Of a stretch of 34,972 bases of DNA, positions 17,949 to 26,559 are shown piece after piece. The stretch spans positions 1-34,972 of the forward strand of contig JAJZZA010000034.1 of the NCBI GenBank assembly GCA_021797825.1, in the 5' to 3' direction. The notes beneath the pieces are model-generated. The model worked only from the letters and a program-made list of their open reading frames with translations, did no database searches and had not been told where the DNA came from. Both the position numbers and the translations under genes were made by a program. The DNA comes from Bacillota bacterium. GTDB lineage: Bacteria; Bacillota; Sulfobacillia; Sulfobacillales; Sulfobacillaceae. The first letter of the stretch is position 1; each line of letters starts with the position of its first letter.

Positions 17949-18194
17949 TTACTCCCGACCTAGTCCCGCCAAATCCCACTGCTCCTCTGCAAGCGCGGCA
18001 TTGAGAAATCCCAGTTCCTGATAACCGGCGATAAGCTGCTGCCGGAGCTGCAGCCGCTTTTGTTCGGCCAGGTAAAACTCTACACTCTCACGGATGACGT
18101 CGCTGCGCGGCCGTCCCTCCCCCCCCGCTACCGCGTCTAAAGCGTCAATCAGGCGGTGGGGCAACCGAACCACCACCCGCCGGTTTTCTTCCAC
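17949..18194 (-). CDS. ndoAI: Antitoxin EndoAI (ribbon-helix-helix)
   Basis: An 81-residue antitoxin. The N-terminal ribbon-helix-helix reads [18 protein letters not shown] and then [15 protein letters not shown]; the C-terminal tail presumably wraps EndoA. I chose GTG 18194 because AGAGGTGA lies 5 nt upstream. Upstream ATGs at 18257 and 18227 have no ribosome site, and the first overlaps the -10 element. It sits between alr and ndoA, the normal Firmicute position, and probably represses its own promoter. Confidence 0.88.
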   Translation of the reverse strand: MEENRRVVVRLPHRLIDALDAVAGGEGRPRSDVIRESVEFYLAEQKRLQLRQQLIAGYQELGFLNAALAEEQWDLAGLGRE

Positions 18195-18230
18195 ACGGTT
18201 CACCTCTTTCCCTGGCTTTTCGTGCATGGC

Positions 18231-18242
18231 ATCACAAGTGAT
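18231..18242. promoter_or_regulatory. Palindrome at the ndoAI promoter, possible antitoxin operator
   Basis: ATCAC-AA-GTGAT is a perfect 5-bp inverted repeat. It sits just downstream of the expected transcription start of the ndoAI promoter and 37 bp upstream of the ndoAI GTG. Ribbon-helix-helix antitoxins commonly bind such sites to autorepress; here that is an inference. Confidence 0.4.
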
Positions 18243-18252
18243 CTTCTGCCTC

Positions 18253-18282
18253 ATCATATCCCGCGCAAAAATTAGGTGTCAA
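18253..18282 (-). promoter_or_regulatory. Strong promoter for ndoAI-ndoA, overlapping the alr stop
   Basis: Read on the minus strand, a perfect TTGACA (18277-18282) is followed after 18 bp by TATGAT (18253-18258, 5/6 to consensus). The -35 overlaps the alr stop codon (18279-18281). This is one of the best sigma-A-type promoters in the window, and it would make the toxin-antitoxin pair independent of alr transcription. Confidence 0.65.
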
Positions 18283-19403
18283 TGCGCACTTCGGTAACGT
18301 CGCGGCACGCGTTGCGAAATGCCCGTAAAGATCTCGTACGAAATGGTGCCCGCCTTCTCGGCTAATTCCTCCGCCGTCACGGCCTCGCTGCCGTCCGGCC
18401 CAATCAACGTCACCGTGTCGCCGACCGCCACCTCATGCGAGGCGGGCACCGCCACCGTCAGTTGATCCATGGAAATCCGGCCCGCAACCGGATAGCGCCG
18501 ACCCCGAATAAGCACTTCGGCCTGTCCGGACAGGCCTCGCCGATACCCGTCGGCATAGCCAATCGGCACGGCGGCCAGCCAGCATTCGGCAGGAGTTTGA
18601 TAGGTTCGGCCGTATCCGACAAAAAACCCCGCAGGCACCCGCTTGACAAACACCACGCGGGAACGCAGCGTCAGTGCCGGACGCAGTCCGTTGGCAGCGG
18701 GAAAGGGTTTCGCCCCGTAAAGCCCGATGCCGAAGCGAACCAGGTTAAAGTGGGTGCCGGGATAGCGCAGGGCCGCTGCCGAATTGGCCAAGTGAAGCCA
18801 CTCGGGCAGGGCGCGGCGGGTGCGGATGAACTCCAAAATGTCTAGAAACCGGGCCAACTGCTCACGGGTCGGATCCGGACTGGGGGCATCGCTTTCCGCC
18901 AGGTGCGACATCACGCCGCGCCACAGGATTTCCGGCCGGTTGAGCCGGTCAATCCAGCTGGCGTCAAACCGGTCGGCCAACAGCCCGACCCGCCCCATAC
19001 CGGTATCGATCTTTAAGTGCACCCCCAACGGCCGCTGAAATCGCCGGGCGGCGGCAACGGCCGCCTCCACCGCCCCCGGGTCAAACAGGATGACGTCCAG
19101 ACGGTGATAGAGCGCCCACTCGATCTGCTCCAAAACCACGGGTCCCAGCACGAGGATGGGCCCGACGATCCCCGCCGCGCGCAAAGCGGCCCCCTCTTCC
19201 GGCGTGGCCACCCCCAACCAGGTTGCTCCGGCCCGCAGTGCGGCCCGGGCCACCGGAACCGCTCCGTGTCCGTAGCCGTCGGCCTTCACCACGGCCATCA
19301 CCGCAACGCCATCCCCCACCACGCTGCGCACGTGGCGGACATTATGGGCAATCGCCGCCAAGTCGATCTCCGCTTCGGTGGGGCGCACACGACTCGGGAT
19401 CAT
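18279..19403 (-). CDS. alr: Alanine racemase
   Basis: A PLP enzyme interconverting L- and D-alanine for peptidoglycan. The 374-residue protein has the PLP lysine Lys40 in VVKADGYGHG and the catalytic tyrosine Tyr264 in GYGRTY, plus KIDTGMGRVG and ANSAA signatures. ATG 19403 overlaps the nnr stop (ATGA), with AGGTGA just upstream; an open frame to 19460 lies inside nnr. The stop codon lies within the -35 element of the downstream antitoxin promoter. Confidence 0.95.
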   Translation of the reverse strand: MIPSRVRPTEAEIDLAAIAHNVRHVRSVVGDGVAVMAVVKADGYGHGAVPVARAALRAGATWLGVATPEEGAALRAAGIVGPILVLGPVVLEQIEWALYHRLDVILFDPGAVEAAVAAARRFQRPLGVHLKIDTGMGRVGLLADRFDASWIDRLNRPEILWRGVMSHLAESDAPSPDPTREQLARFLDILEFIRTRRALPEWLHLANSAAALRYPGTHFNLVRFGIGLYGAKPFPAANGLRPALTLRSRVVFVKRVPAGFFVGYGRTYQTPAECWLAAVPIGYADGYRRGLSGQAEVLIRGRRYPVAGRISMDQLTVAVPASHEVAVGDTVTLIGPDGSEAVTAEELAEKAGTISYEIFTGISQRVPRRYRSAH

Positions 19404-20917
19404 GCGCTCACCTGCCGCGGGGCGCCCGCCGGCCAATCTTTTTGCTGCAGGCTTTTCCACGCTGCCCCCAGACTGTCAATCACATCCAGCGCGGTCACCG
19501 CCCGACTCTGGCGATCCGCCGCATGGGTTCCGGCCCATCCGTGCAAATAGGCCCCCAGCGCCATCGCCTGCGCCGACGGCAAGGAGGCGGCCAAAAAGGC
19601 GGCGACAATCCCCGCCAGCACGTCGCCGGTTCCGGCAGTGGCCAGTTCCGGCCCTCCGCTGGTGTTCACCGTCACCGTCTCCCCCGCCCCGGACAAGGTA
19701 AACGCTCCTTTTAAAACCACGCCGGCATCGTAGCGCTCGACGGCATCCAGCAACGCCTGGCGGCGATTGCCATCGACCGCCGGCACCGTTCGCTGCAGCA
19801 GCCGCGCCATTTCCCCGCTGTGCGGTGTCAGCACCACGTGACGGCCGACTCTTCGCGGATAGCGCGCCAAAAGGCCCAATCCGTCCGCATCCAGCACGGT
19901 GGGAAGACCCAGTCCAAGCACCCGGTCCAAGAATCCGGGAGGGATCCGCCGACCCAACCCCGGACCCACCACCAGCGCGCTGGCGCGAGCCACCCGCCGC
20001 CAGTCGCTTTCCGACGGAGACAGCGTCTGTTCGCGGGTCTCCCCGCCAGGATGCACAATCAACGGGGCCGGGGCACCCAGTCGGCCGGCCAGACTGGCCG
20101 GAACCAGCAGTTCGACCAGTCCCGCGCCGGCCCGCAGCGCGGCGTAACCCGCCATCACCGGCGCTCCCGGCATCGCGGCAGAGCCGCCCAGGACGATGAC
20201 CCGCCCGCGTCCAAATTTGCTGCCCAGCCGGTCGGGGGGACGAAGACTGGCGGCGGCCAGGTCGGGATGCATCCAGCGGCCCCCGGCGGCGCCCCCGGCC
20301 AGCCCGATGTCCGCCACGAGCAGGCGGCCCGTCCTGAGGGCGCCAGGGTGGCCAAAATGACCCCATTTGGGTGCTCCAAAAGTGATCGTCGCCTCGACCG
20401 GCACCGGGGGACCGCCATACTCGCCGGTGTCCGCCGCCACGCCCGACAAGATGTCGATGGCATAAACCGGGATTCCCCGGTCCGCCGTGCGTTCGAGAAT
20501 TTCGCGGCCCGGAACCTCCCCCCACTCCCCCCGAAACCCGGTTCCCAACAGACCGTCCACGACCAGGTCGGCGGTCTCCAGGGCGCGCAGGCCGTCCTCG
20601 GCCGTCACGACGTCGGCCCCATAGGCCTGGGCAGCGCGCAAAAGCTCGGCGGCGCCCAAAAACCCGGGGAACCGTCCGGGCACGCACAACGTGACCGGCA
20701 TCTGCCGCGCCAGCAGGCGGGCGGCCACCAAACCGTCGCCGCCGTTGGCGCCGGGGCCCGCGAGAATCAGCACGCGACGCGTGCCCGGGCGACGCCTAAC
20801 CGCCTCCGCCACAAATCCCCCCGCCCGTTCCATCAAACTCAAAAAAGGAACCCCCGCCGCCGTCGCCTCCGCATCGCGGGCCCGGGATTCCGCCACCGTC
20901 CACACCGGCGTCATCAT
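19400..20917 (-). CDS. nnr: Bifunctional NAD(P)HX epimerase / ADP-dependent NAD(P)HX dehydratase
   Basis: A 505-residue repair enzyme for hydrated NADH/NADPH. The N-terminal YjeF domain (about 1-215) carries GPGANGGDG (54-62). The C-terminal ribokinase-like dehydratase domain (about 230-495) includes VVGPGLGR, VLDADGLGLL, LTPHSGEMARLL and the catalytic ATAGTGDVLAG. Full two-domain length is retained. The ATG overlaps the acpS stop (ATGA) and the TGA overlaps the alr ATG, so acpS-nnr-alr is tightly coupled, as in other Firmicutes. A long overlapping open frame at 19476-20687 is a GC-driven shadow. Confidence 0.94.
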   Translation of the reverse strand: MMTPVWTVAESRARDAEATAAGVPFLSLMERAGGFVAEAVRRRPGTRRVLILAGPGANGGDGLVAARLLARQMPVTLCVPGRFPGFLGAAELLRAAQAYGADVVTAEDGLRALETADLVVDGLLGTGFRGEWGEVPGREILERTADRGIPVYAIDILSGVAADTGEYGGPPVPVEATITFGAPKWGHFGHPGALRTGRLLVADIGLAGGAAGGRWMHPDLAAASLRPPDRLGSKFGRGRVIVLGGSAAMPGAPVMAGYAALRAGAGLVELLVPASLAGRLGAPAPLIVHPGGETREQTLSPSESDWRRVARASALVVGPGLGRRIPPGFLDRVLGLGLPTVLDADGLGLLARYPRRVGRHVVLTPHSGEMARLLQRTVPAVDGNRRQALLDAVERYDAGVVLKGAFTLSGAGETVTVNTSGGPELATAGTGDVLAGIVAAFLAASLPSAQAMALGAYLHGWAGTHAADRQSRAVTALDVIDSLGAAWKSLQQKDWPAGAPRQVSA

Positions 20918-21288
20918 GGGCCGATCCTTTCCGCTACCGCCATCGCCACCGCATAGTCCCGTTCATGACTAATCGAAAGCCAGACCGTTAAGCCGCCGCG
21001 GCCCGCCCACTGCGCGATCGTCCCCCCAAGCCGCACCTCGGGAGCATGTCCTGGCCGCGATAGCACCTCGATGTCCCGCCAAGCCCCGCCATGCCATCCG
21101 CCCAGGGCCTTAACCACCGCTTCTTTGGCGGCAAACCGGCTTGCCCAGGTGGCTACGGCATGGGGACCCGGGCTTACCGCGGCTTGTTCGGCGACCGTAA
21201 ACACCCGTTCGATTAGGCGCGGATGGCGATGGAGAGCATGGGCCATCCGCGCCACGGACACGATGTCGACGCCGGTCCCCACAATCAC
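20914..21288 (-). CDS. acpS: Holo-[acyl-carrier-protein] synthase
   Basis: It transfers 4'-phosphopantetheine from CoA to apo-ACP for fatty-acid synthesis. The 124-residue protein has the Mg site Asp8 in GTGVDIV and Glu56 in FAAKEAVVKALG, with SISHERDYAVA near the end. The start is GTG 21288, overlapping the TGA of the upstream methyltransferase (GTGA); the ribosome site is weak, consistent with coupling. Residues encoded upstream of this GTG in the same frame are unlike the family. Confidence 0.93.
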   Translation of the reverse strand: MIVGTGVDIVSVARMAHALHRHPRLIERVFTVAEQAAVSPGPHAVATWASRFAAKEAVVKALGGWHGGAWRDIEVLSRPGHAPEVRLGGTIAQWAGRGGLTVWLSISHERDYAVAMAVAERIGP

Positions 21289-21902
21289 GGTTTGCCCAGC
21301 ACCAAGCCCCAGGTGACGGGGCCGGGCACAAACCGCTCCAGCACCGAAAACCCGGCCGCTACCCCGGCCGCCTCCGCCTCGTCGCGATGCACCCTCACCG
21401 AAAGCGGCGGCCCCAGGCCGGTCTCCTCTTTGAGCCAATCGACAATCACCCAGCGGCCGCCACGACGGAGAATCCGCCGCATTTCCAAAAAAGCGGCCGC
21501 CAGGTCAGGAACATCATGGTACATCGTATGCCAGAGCACCCCGTCCAGCGAGCCGGACAAAATCGGCGTCTTTTCCGCACCAGCCTGGATCACCGCCAGT
21601 TGGGACAATCCGGCCTGCTCAGCCCGTTTGACCAGTTCGGCACACGCGTCGGGACTGGGATCGACCGCAATCGCCGCGCCCTCCCGGCCGACGCTCCCGG
21701 CCAAGGGCAAGGTGAAGTAACCCAACCCGGCGCCGATGTCGGCCACCCGTTGGCCCCGACCCGCCTTCAGGGCGGCTAGGACGGGGGCTTTGGGCATATA
21801 CGTTTCCCGATCCGGATGCTCAAGGTTGGCCAAGTGCTCACGCGTCCATATCCGATCCCGGACGTGATGGTGAAAATGTGCGCGTTCCTCTGTCTCATCC
21901 AT
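21285..21902 (-). CDS. Class I SAM-dependent methyltransferase
   Basis: A 205-residue methyltransferase. Motif I is VADIGAGLGYFTLPLA, post-I is AIAVDPSP, and later segments DGVLWHTMYHDVPD and RRILRRGGRWVIVDW fit the UbiE/arsenite-methyltransferase-like superfamily. A His-rich N-terminus (FHHHV) precedes the domain. ATG start with GAGGAG about 8 nt upstream. It is the first gene of the acpS-nnr-alr transcript. Substrate unknown. Confidence 0.85.
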   Translation of the reverse strand: MDETEERAHFHHHVRDRIWTREHLANLEHPDRETYMPKAPVLAALKAGRGQRVADIGAGLGYFTLPLAGSVGREGAAIAVDPSPDACAELVKRAEQAGLSQLAVIQAGAEKTPILSGSLDGVLWHTMYHDVPDLAAAFLEMRRILRRGGRWVIVDWLKEETGLGPPLSVRVHRDEAEAAGVAAGFSVLERFVPGPVTWGLVLGKP

Positions 21903-21961
21903 GTGTCGGCTCCTCTTTCGTAAAGTGCCGGGGACGGTCTCTTATGGCCACCGTTCGCCTT

Positions 21962-21967
21962 ATTATA
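21962..21967 (-). promoter_or_regulatory. Perfect -10 element for the methyltransferase-acpS-nnr-alr operon
   Basis: Minus-strand TATAAT is a perfect -10, about 60 bp upstream of the methyltransferase ATG. No good -35 lies at 16-18 bp, so activation by another factor is possible. Confidence 0.45.
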
Positions 21968-22094
21968 CCGAACCCGAGACCCCCGGGCGATCTCCGTCAT
22001 GCAATCCGCACCGGCTAGCCTGCGCGGCATCCTCGGCCGACCCTCGGCCGGGGTGGCGCGGATAATGCCGTCTAGCCGCGGCATACTCTCGGAT

Positions 22095-22102
22095 GATACG
22101 AT
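22095..22102 (+). promoter_or_regulatory. Extended -10 for the surface-glycan operon
   Basis: TGATACGAT is an extended -10 (TGn plus TACGAT) about 38 bp upstream of the DUF2142 gene ATG, with no clear -35. Confidence 0.3.
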
Positions 22103-22139
22103 GGGATCTGGCGACGACTTGCGGGAGCGGAGGCGGTCC

Positions 22140-23729
22140 ATGGGCAAAGCGCGGATAGCGGAAATGCTGGCGGTCTTCGGTTTCTTTCTGGCCATCGGTC
22201 TCTCCTGGCTCGGAGTCATGCCGCTCTGGCAAGGACCGGACGAACCGGCGCAGTTTGCTTACGTGCAATATATGGCAGACCACCGGATGCCCCCCATCGA
22301 ACAGGTGGTGGCGCCGGGAAAGGCGCCGTGGCAGTTTAGCCCGTCCCCGGCGGAATCGCTGGCGATTGCGCTGACCCAACGCAACCGGGTGCTGACCAAC
22401 CCCGCCGCTTGGCTGGCGATTACCCCCCAGCAAGCCCGAGGTGCCGCCCGCGAGGTTAGCCAAGCCAGTTGGGCACCCGGCGGCGATCGCCCCGGCAGCC
22501 AAAATTACGTTGGCATTTATCCTCCTTTGTATTACGCGGCCATCGGCCGGGCGGAGTCGTGGTTGCATGTCCGCAACGTCTTCGACCAGGCCTTCGGCGG
22601 CCGTTTGTTCTCCGCCGGGCTGCTCGGGTTGACCGGCGTCCTGCTCGATCTGTTATTGGCCTGGCTAATCCCCGGAGCACGTCTGCGCACGACCCTGGCC
22701 GCCGCGACGGGACTCCTGTTCCCCACCCTGGGCATGTTGGGGGGCACGCTGTCGAACGATCTCATCGCCGATGCGGCCAGCCTGGCGGTGTTTTACCTGG
22801 CACTGCGGGCGATATCCGCCAAGCGGTTTCCGGCCATCACCGCGGTGGGGTTTGGAGTCGTCGCGGGCATTGCTATATGGACTAAAGAAGAGGCCTATTT
22901 GGGCTTGGCGGCATCGGTGCCGTTTGTGCTGCGGGCGGTATGGCGAACCGAGCGCGGCGGACGGGCGCTGGCCTGGACGGCCGCCGCCGCGGTGACCGGC
23001 ATCGTAATTGGAGGGCCCTGGCTGCTGTTTACCTGGCACGCCTACCATGCCCTGGTTCCCCCGCTGACCTATCAAGGACTGGGAACGGATCCCCGAACGG
23101 TGTCTTGGGTGATTAACCGACAGTTTCTCAATGGGCCGTACCAGAAAGACCTGCTGGTTAACCAAACGCTGTTTGGCATCGATTTTCCCTGGTGGTTTCC
23201 GTTGTCCCGCCAGCAATGGGTATTTAACGTGATGGCGGTCATATTAGGGACTACGCTGGCGGCAGGCATGGTGTGCGCCCGCCGGACACCGGGATTCTGG
23301 CTGTCCGTCGTCTGGATGGCGATGGGCTTGGCCGTTTTATGGGTGGTGCAAATCCAGTACAATCTGGCCACCGGCAGCGATTTCTTGCAAGGACGCTATT
23401 TCTTCTTCTTGCTGGGGCCCTTCACCTGGTTTGCCGCCCAGGCGTTAAAAAAACTTTCAGCAATCGGCATCCCGCTGATGCTGGGGGTGGCCGCGGCCCT
23501 ATCCGGCCTCGCCGCTAATGCCACCCTCGATCGCTACTACCATGCCGGCCTATGGCGTTATGTCACGGGAGGGGTCATCGCATACGGCCCGACGCCACTG
23601 CTAACCCTAAGCCGGGGGGCCGCCGTGGCGGTGGCTTTGGCCGCGTTGGGGCTGCTCATCGCGGCCCCGGTTGCCGGTCTGTTGGCCTCGCGTTCCCCCA
23701 GCGCGTTGTGGTCCGCGCGACGAGGATAA
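22140..23729 (+). CDS. DUF2142 family multi-spanning membrane protein (GT-C-like)
   Basis: A 529-residue integral membrane protein with about 10 or more hydrophobic segments. After the first segment it carries WQGPDEPAQFAYVQYM and later YVGIYPPLYYAA, the hallmarks of DUF2142 proteins. The acidic GPDEP loop after the first helix resembles the catalytic loop of GT-C glycosyltransferases. It probably uses polyprenyl-linked sugars at the membrane, but no activity is established. I chose ATG 22140 because GGAGG lies about 6 nt upstream; the longer frame from 21999 has no ribosome site. It leads a plus-strand unit with a UGM-like enzyme and GtrA. Confidence 0.82.
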   Translation: MGKARIAEMLAVFGFFLAIGLSWLGVMPLWQGPDEPAQFAYVQYMADHRMPPIEQVVAPGKAPWQFSPSPAESLAIALTQRNRVLTNPAAWLAITPQQARGAAREVSQASWAPGGDRPGSQNYVGIYPPLYYAAIGRAESWLHVRNVFDQAFGGRLFSAGLLGLTGVLLDLLLAWLIPGARLRTTLAAATGLLFPTLGMLGGTLSNDLIADAASLAVFYLALRAISAKRFPAITAVGFGVVAGIAIWTKEEAYLGLAASVPFVLRAVWRTERGGRALAWTAAAAVTGIVIGGPWLLFTWHAYHALVPPLTYQGLGTDPRTVSWVINRQFLNGPYQKDLLVNQTLFGIDFPWWFPLSRQQWVFNVMAVILGTTLAAGMVCARRTPGFWLSVVWMAMGLAVLWVVQIQYNLATGSDFLQGRYFFFLLGPFTWFAAQALKKLSAIGIPLMLGVAAALSGLAANATLDRYYHAGLWRYVTGGVIAYGPTPLLTLSRGAAVAVALAALGLLIAAPVAGLLASRSPSALWSARRG

Positions 23730-23915
23730 AGACACCGGTCGGCTGGACCTCGGCCCCGGCGAGAATCCTGGCCGAAGAGGTCAAGCCTGGCCGGGTCCGC
23801 CGACGGCTTGGGAGACGGGGGCGGCAGCAAACTGCGAATTGGTTTGGGGGGAGGATTCCGCAGTGCGATGTCGAAGGAAGAGGTGTTACGTCACATTTTA
23901 AGGGGTATGCAAACA

Positions 23916-25367
23916 ATGCATGTAGGCATCGTGGGAGCCGGCCCGGCAGGGCTCACGGCAGCCGACGCGTTGGTCCAAAAGGGACACACGGTAACCGTCT
24001 TCGAGCAGGACGCGCGTTACGTCGGCGGCATTTCCCGCACCGTGGAGTATAAGGGCTACCGTTTTGACATTGGCGGCCACCGCTTTTTTTCGAAGAACCC
24101 GGACATCGAAGAATATTGGACCGAGGTATTGCAAGACGATTTTTTGGTCCGCCCGCGGTTGTCGCGCATTTTTTACGGGGGCAAATTTTTTGATTACCCG
24201 CTTAAGGCGGGCAACGCGTTCTTGAACATGGGCCTGGGGAATACCATGATGTGCTTGGTCGACTATCTGCGAAGCCGCATCGCCCCCCGCAAGCCCGTTT
24301 TGACGTTCGAAGACTGGGTGACCAATCAGTTCGGCGCGCGATTATTTCGGATGTTTTTCCAGACATATACGGAAAAGGTCTGGGGCATCCCTTGTGATGA
24401 GATCAGTGCCGACTGGGCCGCGCAACGGATTAAAGGGTTGAATTTGGCCACCGCCGTCCTGTCCGCGGTGCGCCCGCAGCGTTCGTCTGGCAGCGAAACG
24501 GTGATTAAGACCCTGATTGACCGATTCCGCTACCCCAAACTTGGCCCGGGCATGTTGTGGGAGCGCATCGCCCAGCGCGTTGTCGAGGCGGGCGGCACGC
24601 TAAACATGGGCATGAAGATTGTCCGCATCGAAAAAATGGCCGCTGGCGGCTATCGTCTTCAGGGCAGCGGCCAAGACGCCAGCCTAACGGTGGAGGTGGA
24701 CCAGCTGATTTCTTCCATGCCGCTCCGCTCGCTGGTGCGAGCGCTCCATCCCGCACCGCCTCCCGCGGTGGTGCAGTCGGCCAACGCCTTGCGCTATCGC
24801 GACTTTCTCACCGTCGCGCTGATGATTGACCAACCGGACCTTTTCCCTGACAACTGGATCTACATCCACGATCCCTCCGTTAAGGTGGGCCGCATTCAGA
24901 ACTTCAAGAACTGGAGTCCCGATATGGTGCCGGATGCCAGGACCACCTGTTTAGGTTTGGAGTATTTCTGTTTTGAAGGTGACGGCCTGTGGAACGCGGA
25001 GGACGCGACACTCATCGCTTTGGCCGCGCGGGAAGTGGCGGCGATCGGCTTGTTGCAAGGCGGCACGGTTTTTGACGGCAGAGTGGTGCGGGTACCCAAA
25101 GCCTATCCGGTCTACGATGACGGATACGCCCACCGGGTGGCGACCATTCGGAACCATCTAGCCGACCATTTCCCGGATCTGCAAGTAATCGGCCGCAACG
25201 GCATGCACCGCTACAACAACCAAGACCACGCGATGCTGACGGGACTCTTGGCGGCCCGCAACCTGGACGGCGGCCGTTACGATCTGTGGGCGGTAAACGG
25301 CGATGCCGAATACCTGGAAGAATTGCCAGAAGAGCGCCTCGTTCCCCGTTCTCTGGCAGGCGCCTAG
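23916..25367 (+). CDS. FAD-dependent oxidoreductase, UDP-galactopyranose mutase / protoporphyrinogen oxidase-like
   Basis: A 483-residue flavoprotein with FAD-binding GAGPAGLTAA (residues 7-16), followed by GGISRTVEYKGYRFDIGGHRF-type features at about 36-57. The family's TEKVWGIPCDEIS and YNNQDHAMLTG segments are present. Such proteins sit in cell-envelope glycan loci and may isomerise or oxidise a nucleotide or lipid-linked sugar. ATG 23916 has AAGGGG 10 nt upstream and gives the family's usual N-terminus; starts at 23907 or 23871 are possible. The stop is immediately followed by the gtrA ATG. Confidence 0.8.
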   Translation: MHVGIVGAGPAGLTAADALVQKGHTVTVFEQDARYVGGISRTVEYKGYRFDIGGHRFFSKNPDIEEYWTEVLQDDFLVRPRLSRIFYGGKFFDYPLKAGNAFLNMGLGNTMMCLVDYLRSRIAPRKPVLTFEDWVTNQFGARLFRMFFQTYTEKVWGIPCDEISADWAAQRIKGLNLATAVLSAVRPQRSSGSETVIKTLIDRFRYPKLGPGMLWERIAQRVVEAGGTLNMGMKIVRIEKMAAGGYRLQGSGQDASLTVEVDQLISSMPLRSLVRALHPAPPPAVVQSANALRYRDFLTVALMIDQPDLFPDNWIYIHDPSVKVGRIQNFKNWSPDMVPDARTTCLGLEYFCFEGDGLWNAEDATLIALAAREVAAIGLLQGGTVFDGRVVRVPKAYPVYDDGYAHRVATIRNHLADHFPDLQVIGRNGMHRYNNQDHAMLTGLLAARNLDGGRYDLWAVNGDAEYLEELPEERLVPRSLAGA

Positions 25368-25853
25368 ATGAGGCCGACGATCAAGGCTGTCATCGGCCGC
25401 ATGCTGACCATCCAAGTGGTTCGCTACATCTTGGTCGGGGGGGTGGCGGCAGGGGTTGCCATCCTCACCAGCAGTTCGCTCTATACGGGTCACCTGACGA
25501 ACTACACCGTGGCGCAAGGGCTGGGATTCATCGCCGGCGGCCTGGTCAATTACCCGTTGAGCCGCCGGTGGGTGTTTCGCAACCGGTCCCGGCTGGTGGC
25601 ACGGCAATTGGCGGTATTTTACAGCCTGGCGCTCGCCGGCCTGGCCGTGAACGAATGGACTTTACGGCTGTGCGTCGTGGTTGCCCAGGTTCCTGTTGTG
25701 CCGGCCATGGGGGCCGGTCTCGGGGCGGCGTTTTTGTGGAATTTTACCGGAAACAAATTCGTCACCTTTTCCCGGCGGTTCGGCGGCCCTTCGCCCCGGC
25801 CCCAACCGCCGTCCGCCGGCTTTGAGCCCGGAGAACCGCAGCGCCCGGGTTAA
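25368..25853 (+). CDS. GtrA family membrane protein
   Basis: The 161-residue protein has four predicted membrane helices. VRYILVGGVAAGVAIL opens it, LGFIAGGLVNYPLSRRWVF is the family core and FLWNFTGNKFVTF closes the domain, as in GtrA/PF04138. Members are thought to help move undecaprenyl-phosphate-linked sugars across the membrane. The ATG directly abuts the TAG of the UGM-like gene, so they are co-translated. The last 25 residues are a Pro-rich tail. Confidence 0.88.
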   Translation: MRPTIKAVIGRMLTIQVVRYILVGGVAAGVAILTSSSLYTGHLTNYTVAQGLGFIAGGLVNYPLSRRWVFRNRSRLVARQLAVFYSLALAGLAVNEWTLRLCVVVAQVPVVPAMGAGLGAAFLWNFTGNKFVTFSRRFGGPSPRPQPPSAGFEPGEPQRPG

Positions 25854-25995
25854 CGCCGACCTCCCGGTTGGCGAACAACGGCGCCGTTGGATGGCGGCGG
25901 GCGCACAAACCCGGCGCAAAGCCTCGTCGGCGGCCGACGCCTTCAAGCACTTGTCAGAACCCCGCTCCGGTCCGCCCGCCTGCCAACCCCGTGAT

Positions 25996-26559
25996 TTAGT
26001 GAAATGGCATCAAGAGCTGCGGGAAGCGGGCCCCCAACTGCCCGGCCAACAGAAATCCGAACCAAGCAAACGGCAAAAACGGCAACGACGCCGAAGACAG
26101 GCGCAGCCGCAGCATCGTCCAGCGAAAGCCGTTGACCGCCGCCAGGCTCAACCCCATCCACATGAGGAAGAATCCGGGTGCCAGGTACAGGTACACGGCT
26201 CCCGCCATGAGGATCATCCAATCGCCGGCAGCCAGGGTGGAGCGCGCGCAGCGCAGGGAGAGCGGCAGCGCGATGAGCAAAAGACCGCCATTGATCCCCA
26301 GTCCAATCAGAACCGCGGTGTTAAAGACGCCGTGAACCAGAAACACGGCGAACCACACCGCCAATGCCAGCGCCGGCAACTTGGCGGAAATGCGGCTGGT
26401 GAGCAAGTCGCTGAGACTGGTCACCGCCAAGAGGATGCCAAGGGCCAGCCATAGCGTTTGGCGATATTGGTCCGGGAACGGACCATGACCCGGCAAAAAC
26501 CATAGACTTGCCCCATATAAGGCCAGCAGAGCGAGACGGTTGAGCCCCTGGCGAATCAC
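25996..26559 (-). CDS. Prepilin-peptidase-like A24 membrane protease
   Basis: A protein of about 187 residues with six or so membrane segments. SDLLTSRISAKLPAL (Asp51) aligns with the first catalytic motif of A24 peptidases (D-x-R-x-x-I-P). LAAGDWMILMAG (Asp113) aligns with the second (GxGD), and LPFLPFAWFGFLLAG (159-173) matches the conserved PFxPF segment. The usual N-terminal methyltransferase-like domain is absent, as in TadV/CpaA-type enzymes. I prefer GTG 26559, with GGAGGT 13 nt upstream; the upstream ATG at 26691 adds a non-homologous tail. No pilin genes are nearby. The family call rests on motif reading only. Confidence 0.6.
   Translation of the reverse strand: MIRQGLNRLALLALYGASLWFLPGHGPFPDQYRQTLWLALGILLAVTSLSDLLTSRISAKLPALALAVWFAVFLVHGVFNTAVLIGLGINGGLLLIALPLSLRCARSTLAAGDWMILMAGAVYLYLAPGFFLMWMGLSLAAVNGFRWTMLRLRLSSASLPFLPFAWFGFLLAGQLGARFPQLLMPFH

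Noticed and set aside
19476-20687. 403-codon minus-strand frame inside nnr
   Set aside because: It is a different frame of the well-supported nnr gene and is Gly/Arg-rich low-complexity, typical of a shadow frame.
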